DNA of 18,113 nucleotides from JAZKFR01 sp040386295. Its GTDB lineage: Bacteria > Pseudomonadota > Gammaproteobacteria > Burkholderiales > Rhodocyclaceae. This document shows, piece after piece, positions 15,792 to 18,113 of this stretch (its first letter is position 1; every line of letters begins with the position of its first letter). The notes under the pieces are model-generated. The model saw only the letters and a program-made list of their open reading frames with translations. It ran no database searches and had not been told where the DNA came from. The position numbers and the translations under genes were made by a program. Where the stretch lies: NCBI GenBank assembly GCA_040386295.1, contig JAZKFR010000126.1:1-18113 (forward strand), given 5' to 3'.

Positions 15792-18113
15792 ATGCAGAGA
15801 CGAATAGCCCACAAGACATCGCCACGCCTGCCCTTTGCCCCGCTCAGCTCAGAACGTCTTCGTTTGATCCATAGTGTATGGATTAGCTTGCTGTCAGGGC
15901 AGCGAGCGCCCCGTCGGCCACATTTTTTCGTACAACGCAGCCCCCTGTTTGTGTTGGTTTTTTGCGGCATTACAGGGGGTTTTTCTGGAGAACTGTTGGC
16001 GCAGCAAAATAGCGTGTTGCTGCGCATTGATCCCAGACTGTTGACGCCACCGACCTCCTACAGCAAGCAAGCGGAAGCAGAGCCAGCGCCAGCGCCGCGC
16101 GAGTCAGCTGCGTCGCGCAAATCGCCTCTGCCGCTAACGCCTGCTCTGCCTGAGGTGTCGCGTGCTGTGCCTCAGCGCGCTGATTCAAGTCCAGTGCCAA
16201 GCCCAGTGCCAAGCCCGGTCGCGACGCTGGCGCCGGCAGCACAAAGCATCGCCTTGCCTGACGTGCAGCCGACGGACGCAGAGCATTCTCTGTCCAGCAA
16301 CGAACCAGTCTTACGGCTCGCAACAGAGTTGAAGACGGAACTGAAAACAGCGCCAGCGAGCGCTGCCGAAGCCGATGCAGAGCAAACCATCTTCATCAGC
16401 GCGCGCAGCCTGTCGGGGCTGACCGACCAAGAGACGATTGCCGAAGGCGACGCCGAGTTGCGTAAAGTCGGGATGCAGGCCAATGCCGATCGCATCACCT
16501 ACTGGCCCTTGGAAGACACTTTAGAGGCGGTGGGTCAGGCTACCTTAAGACAGGGTGGCGACGTGCTTAGTGGGCCGAAGATTCGCCTTCAGGTGGATCG
16601 CCAAGTGGGCTTCGTTGAAACACCGGAATACACGCTCAAACGGGGCATGGCGCCCAGCGCAACCCCGGGCAAAATGCCGCCGCGCGTGACCGAAGCACAC
16701 GGCCGAGCGCAGCGTATCGATTTTGAAGGGGTGAACCAAATCCGCATCAGCGGCGGAACCTATAGCACCTGCAAGCCGACGCAAGACGATTGGTACACCC
16801 AAACTGACGAGCTCAAGCTCGATTACGACCGTGGCGTGGGAGAAGGTAAAAATGCGGTGGTCTACTTCAAAGACGTTCCCGTTTTGTACACGCCTTGGCT
16901 GTCTTTTTCTTTGAACAACCAGAGAAAATCAGGCTTCCTTGCCCCTACTTTTGGCTCTACAAGCACCAGTGGCGCCGAGCTGAGCGCGCCCTATTACTGG
17001 AATATCGCGCCTAATCACGACGCTACCTTTACCCCGCGCATACTCAGTAAGCGCGGCACGCAGCTGAATACTGAGCTGCGTTATTTGGATACGCAGTACA
17101 TGGGTACCGTGCAGGCCGAAATTTTGCCGAACGACCAGCTAACGCAAAAAGACCGTTACGCCTACGCCTTGCAGCATCAGCAGACTTTGGGCACGGGCTT
17201 GACTGGAAAAATTGACTACCGTCGTGTTTCCGACGATCACTACTACACCGATTTAGCGAGTCGTTTGTCCACCACCTCACAAACCGCCATAAATATCTTC
17301 ACAAAAAAAACACACTTNNNNNNNNNNACAAACCCAGCTTTTGCAGCAGGGAATGCTTAGCTACAGCAATGGCTGGTGGAACGCCACAGCCAATGTGCAG
17401 TCTTATCAAACGCTACAAACCGACCCCCAGATTGTGCTTGCGGAAGCCTATCGGCTGGCGCCGCAGCTCACCTTGAACGCACGGCAACCGGATTGGTACT
17501 CAACCGATAGCGCTGTGCTCGGACAGTTCACCCAATTTACGCACCGTACCCAGGTTGAGGCGCAACGCAGCGTTCTTTACCCGCAAATTGCCTTGCCTTT
17601 CGTCACGCCGGGGTGGTACGTCACACCCAAAATTGGGGTTCATGCCACGCACTACACGCTGACGCATCAGGCTTTGGGCACCCCAAGCACAATCAATCGT
17701 AGCTTGCCGGTCTTCAGTGTCGATTCGGGAATGACTTTTGAAAAAGCCACGCGCTGGCTAGGGCGTGATTACACGCAAACGCTGGAACCGAGACTGTTTT
17801 ATCTGAACGTGCCATACCGCGACCAGAGCGCGATTCCGCTGTTTGACAGCGGCCTGGCTGACTTTAATTTCGCGCAGATATTTTCTGAGAATCAATTCGT
17901 TGGGCAGGATCGTTTCAGCGATGCTAACCAACTGACGGCGGCGCTGACCTCGCGTTTGATCGATCCGCTCTCGGGGCGTGAGTTGATGCGTGCCATGTTG
18001 GGGCAGCGTTTTTATTACCGCAAACCGCAAGTCTCTTTGAGCGAGCAAGACAATTTGACTTCTAGGCAGAATCGCTCAGATGTGCTCGCTGCGGTGAGTG
18101 GGCAAATCACGGC
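15792..18113 (+). CDS. lptD: LPS-assembly outer-membrane protein LptD (partial, spans an N-gap)
   Basis: The outer-membrane barrel that inserts LPS with LptE. From the ATG there is a long N-terminal region, then a hydrophobic segment (about 52-66) ending near LLAQQ, a likely signal peptide. A TTG at 15888 would give a more usual signal length. A Pro/Ala-rich linker (about 75-195) precedes the LptA-like jellyroll (about 198-300, with ITYWPLEDTLEAVG) and the barrel, including GGTYSTCKPTQDDWY (C327), FLAPTFGSTSTSGAEL, YYWNIAPNHDATFTPR and, after the gap, FSENQFVGQDRFSDANQLT. The N-run at 17318-17327 shifts the frame. Removing 49 bases (17286-17334) gives TTSQTQLLQQGMLSYSNGWW, as expected for LptD, and stays open to the window end. 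The C-terminus, with the paired cysteines, is outside the window. Confidence 0.93.
16188..16223. repeat. 12-bp in-frame tandem repeat in the LptD linker
   Basis: Three units: AGTCCAGTGCCA, AGCCCAGTGCCA and a diverged AGCCCGGTCGCG, encoding SPVP-SPVP-SPVA. They lie in the Pro-rich linker between the signal region and the jellyroll. Copy number could vary between strains without shifting the frame. Confidence 0.75.
17286..17317. other. 32-bp AT-rich sequence that does not belong to lptD
   Basis: Directly after TTSQT the sequence becomes about 28 percent GC with a run of eight A, and translates to residues unlike LptD. On the far side of the N-run, ACAAACC (17328-17334) repeats the 7-mer at 17279-17285, and the LptD homology resumes exactly there. 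The 32 bases are either contig-end error or the end of an inserted element flanked by a 7-bp duplication. Confidence 0.7.
17318..17327. other. assembly gap (10 N) inside lptD
   Basis: Ten N between the 32-bp AT-rich tail and the resumption of lptD. The true content is unknown. Homology on both sides is continuous if one ACAAACC copy, the tail and the N are removed. Confidence 0.95.

Overview
The window looks like chromosomal DNA of a Gram-negative betaproteobacterium, most likely in the Burkholderiales. The main reasons are the divergent lptD / amgK-murU arrangement, the CstA-YbdD-YjiA remnant, and a signalling cluster that pairs CHASE2 receptors with kinase and cyclase outputs. Placement below class level is inference. 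There are two runs of ten N. Both sit between sequences that overlap each other, so the two genes that appear broken there (a CHASE2 adenylate cyclase and lptD) are probably intact.

Left two thirds (94-11751, all minus strand; transcription runs from high to low coordinates): seven consecutive signalling genes. In transcription order they are a membrane CHASE2 Ser/Thr protein kinase, a PP2C phosphatase, a tandem-FHA protein, a CHASE2 class III adenylate cyclase, a class II cyclic-nucleotide phosphodiesterase, a GspE/PilB-like secretion ATPase with an N-terminal GAF domain, and a GAF-HD-GYP c-di-GMP phosphodiesterase. The first three are packed 9-15 bp apart and form a write/erase/read module for protein phosphorylation. 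The next two make and destroy cAMP. The last two are 15 bp apart and carry closely similar GAF domains with an NKFDE-like signature, so they could read cAMP. Gaps of 144, 185 and 105 bp separate the subgroups, which may therefore be separate transcription units.

Middle (11904-12783, plus strand): a decayed cstA-ybdD-yjiA locus. About 100 codons of the CstA pyruvate/peptide transporter run directly and out of frame into YbdD, which then runs into the middle of the YjiA/COG0523 GTPase, which is itself truncated. The order of the normal operon is kept but most of its length is gone.

Right (12768-18113): a minus-strand group holds an ornithine cyclodeaminase/mu-crystallin family enzyme and the cell-wall recycling pair murU and amgK. 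Divergent from amgK is lptD, the outer-membrane LPS translocon barrel, which runs off the window end. The roughly 190 bp between amgK and lptD carries back-to-back candidate promoters. No rRNA, tRNA, CRISPR array or complete insertion sequence was seen.
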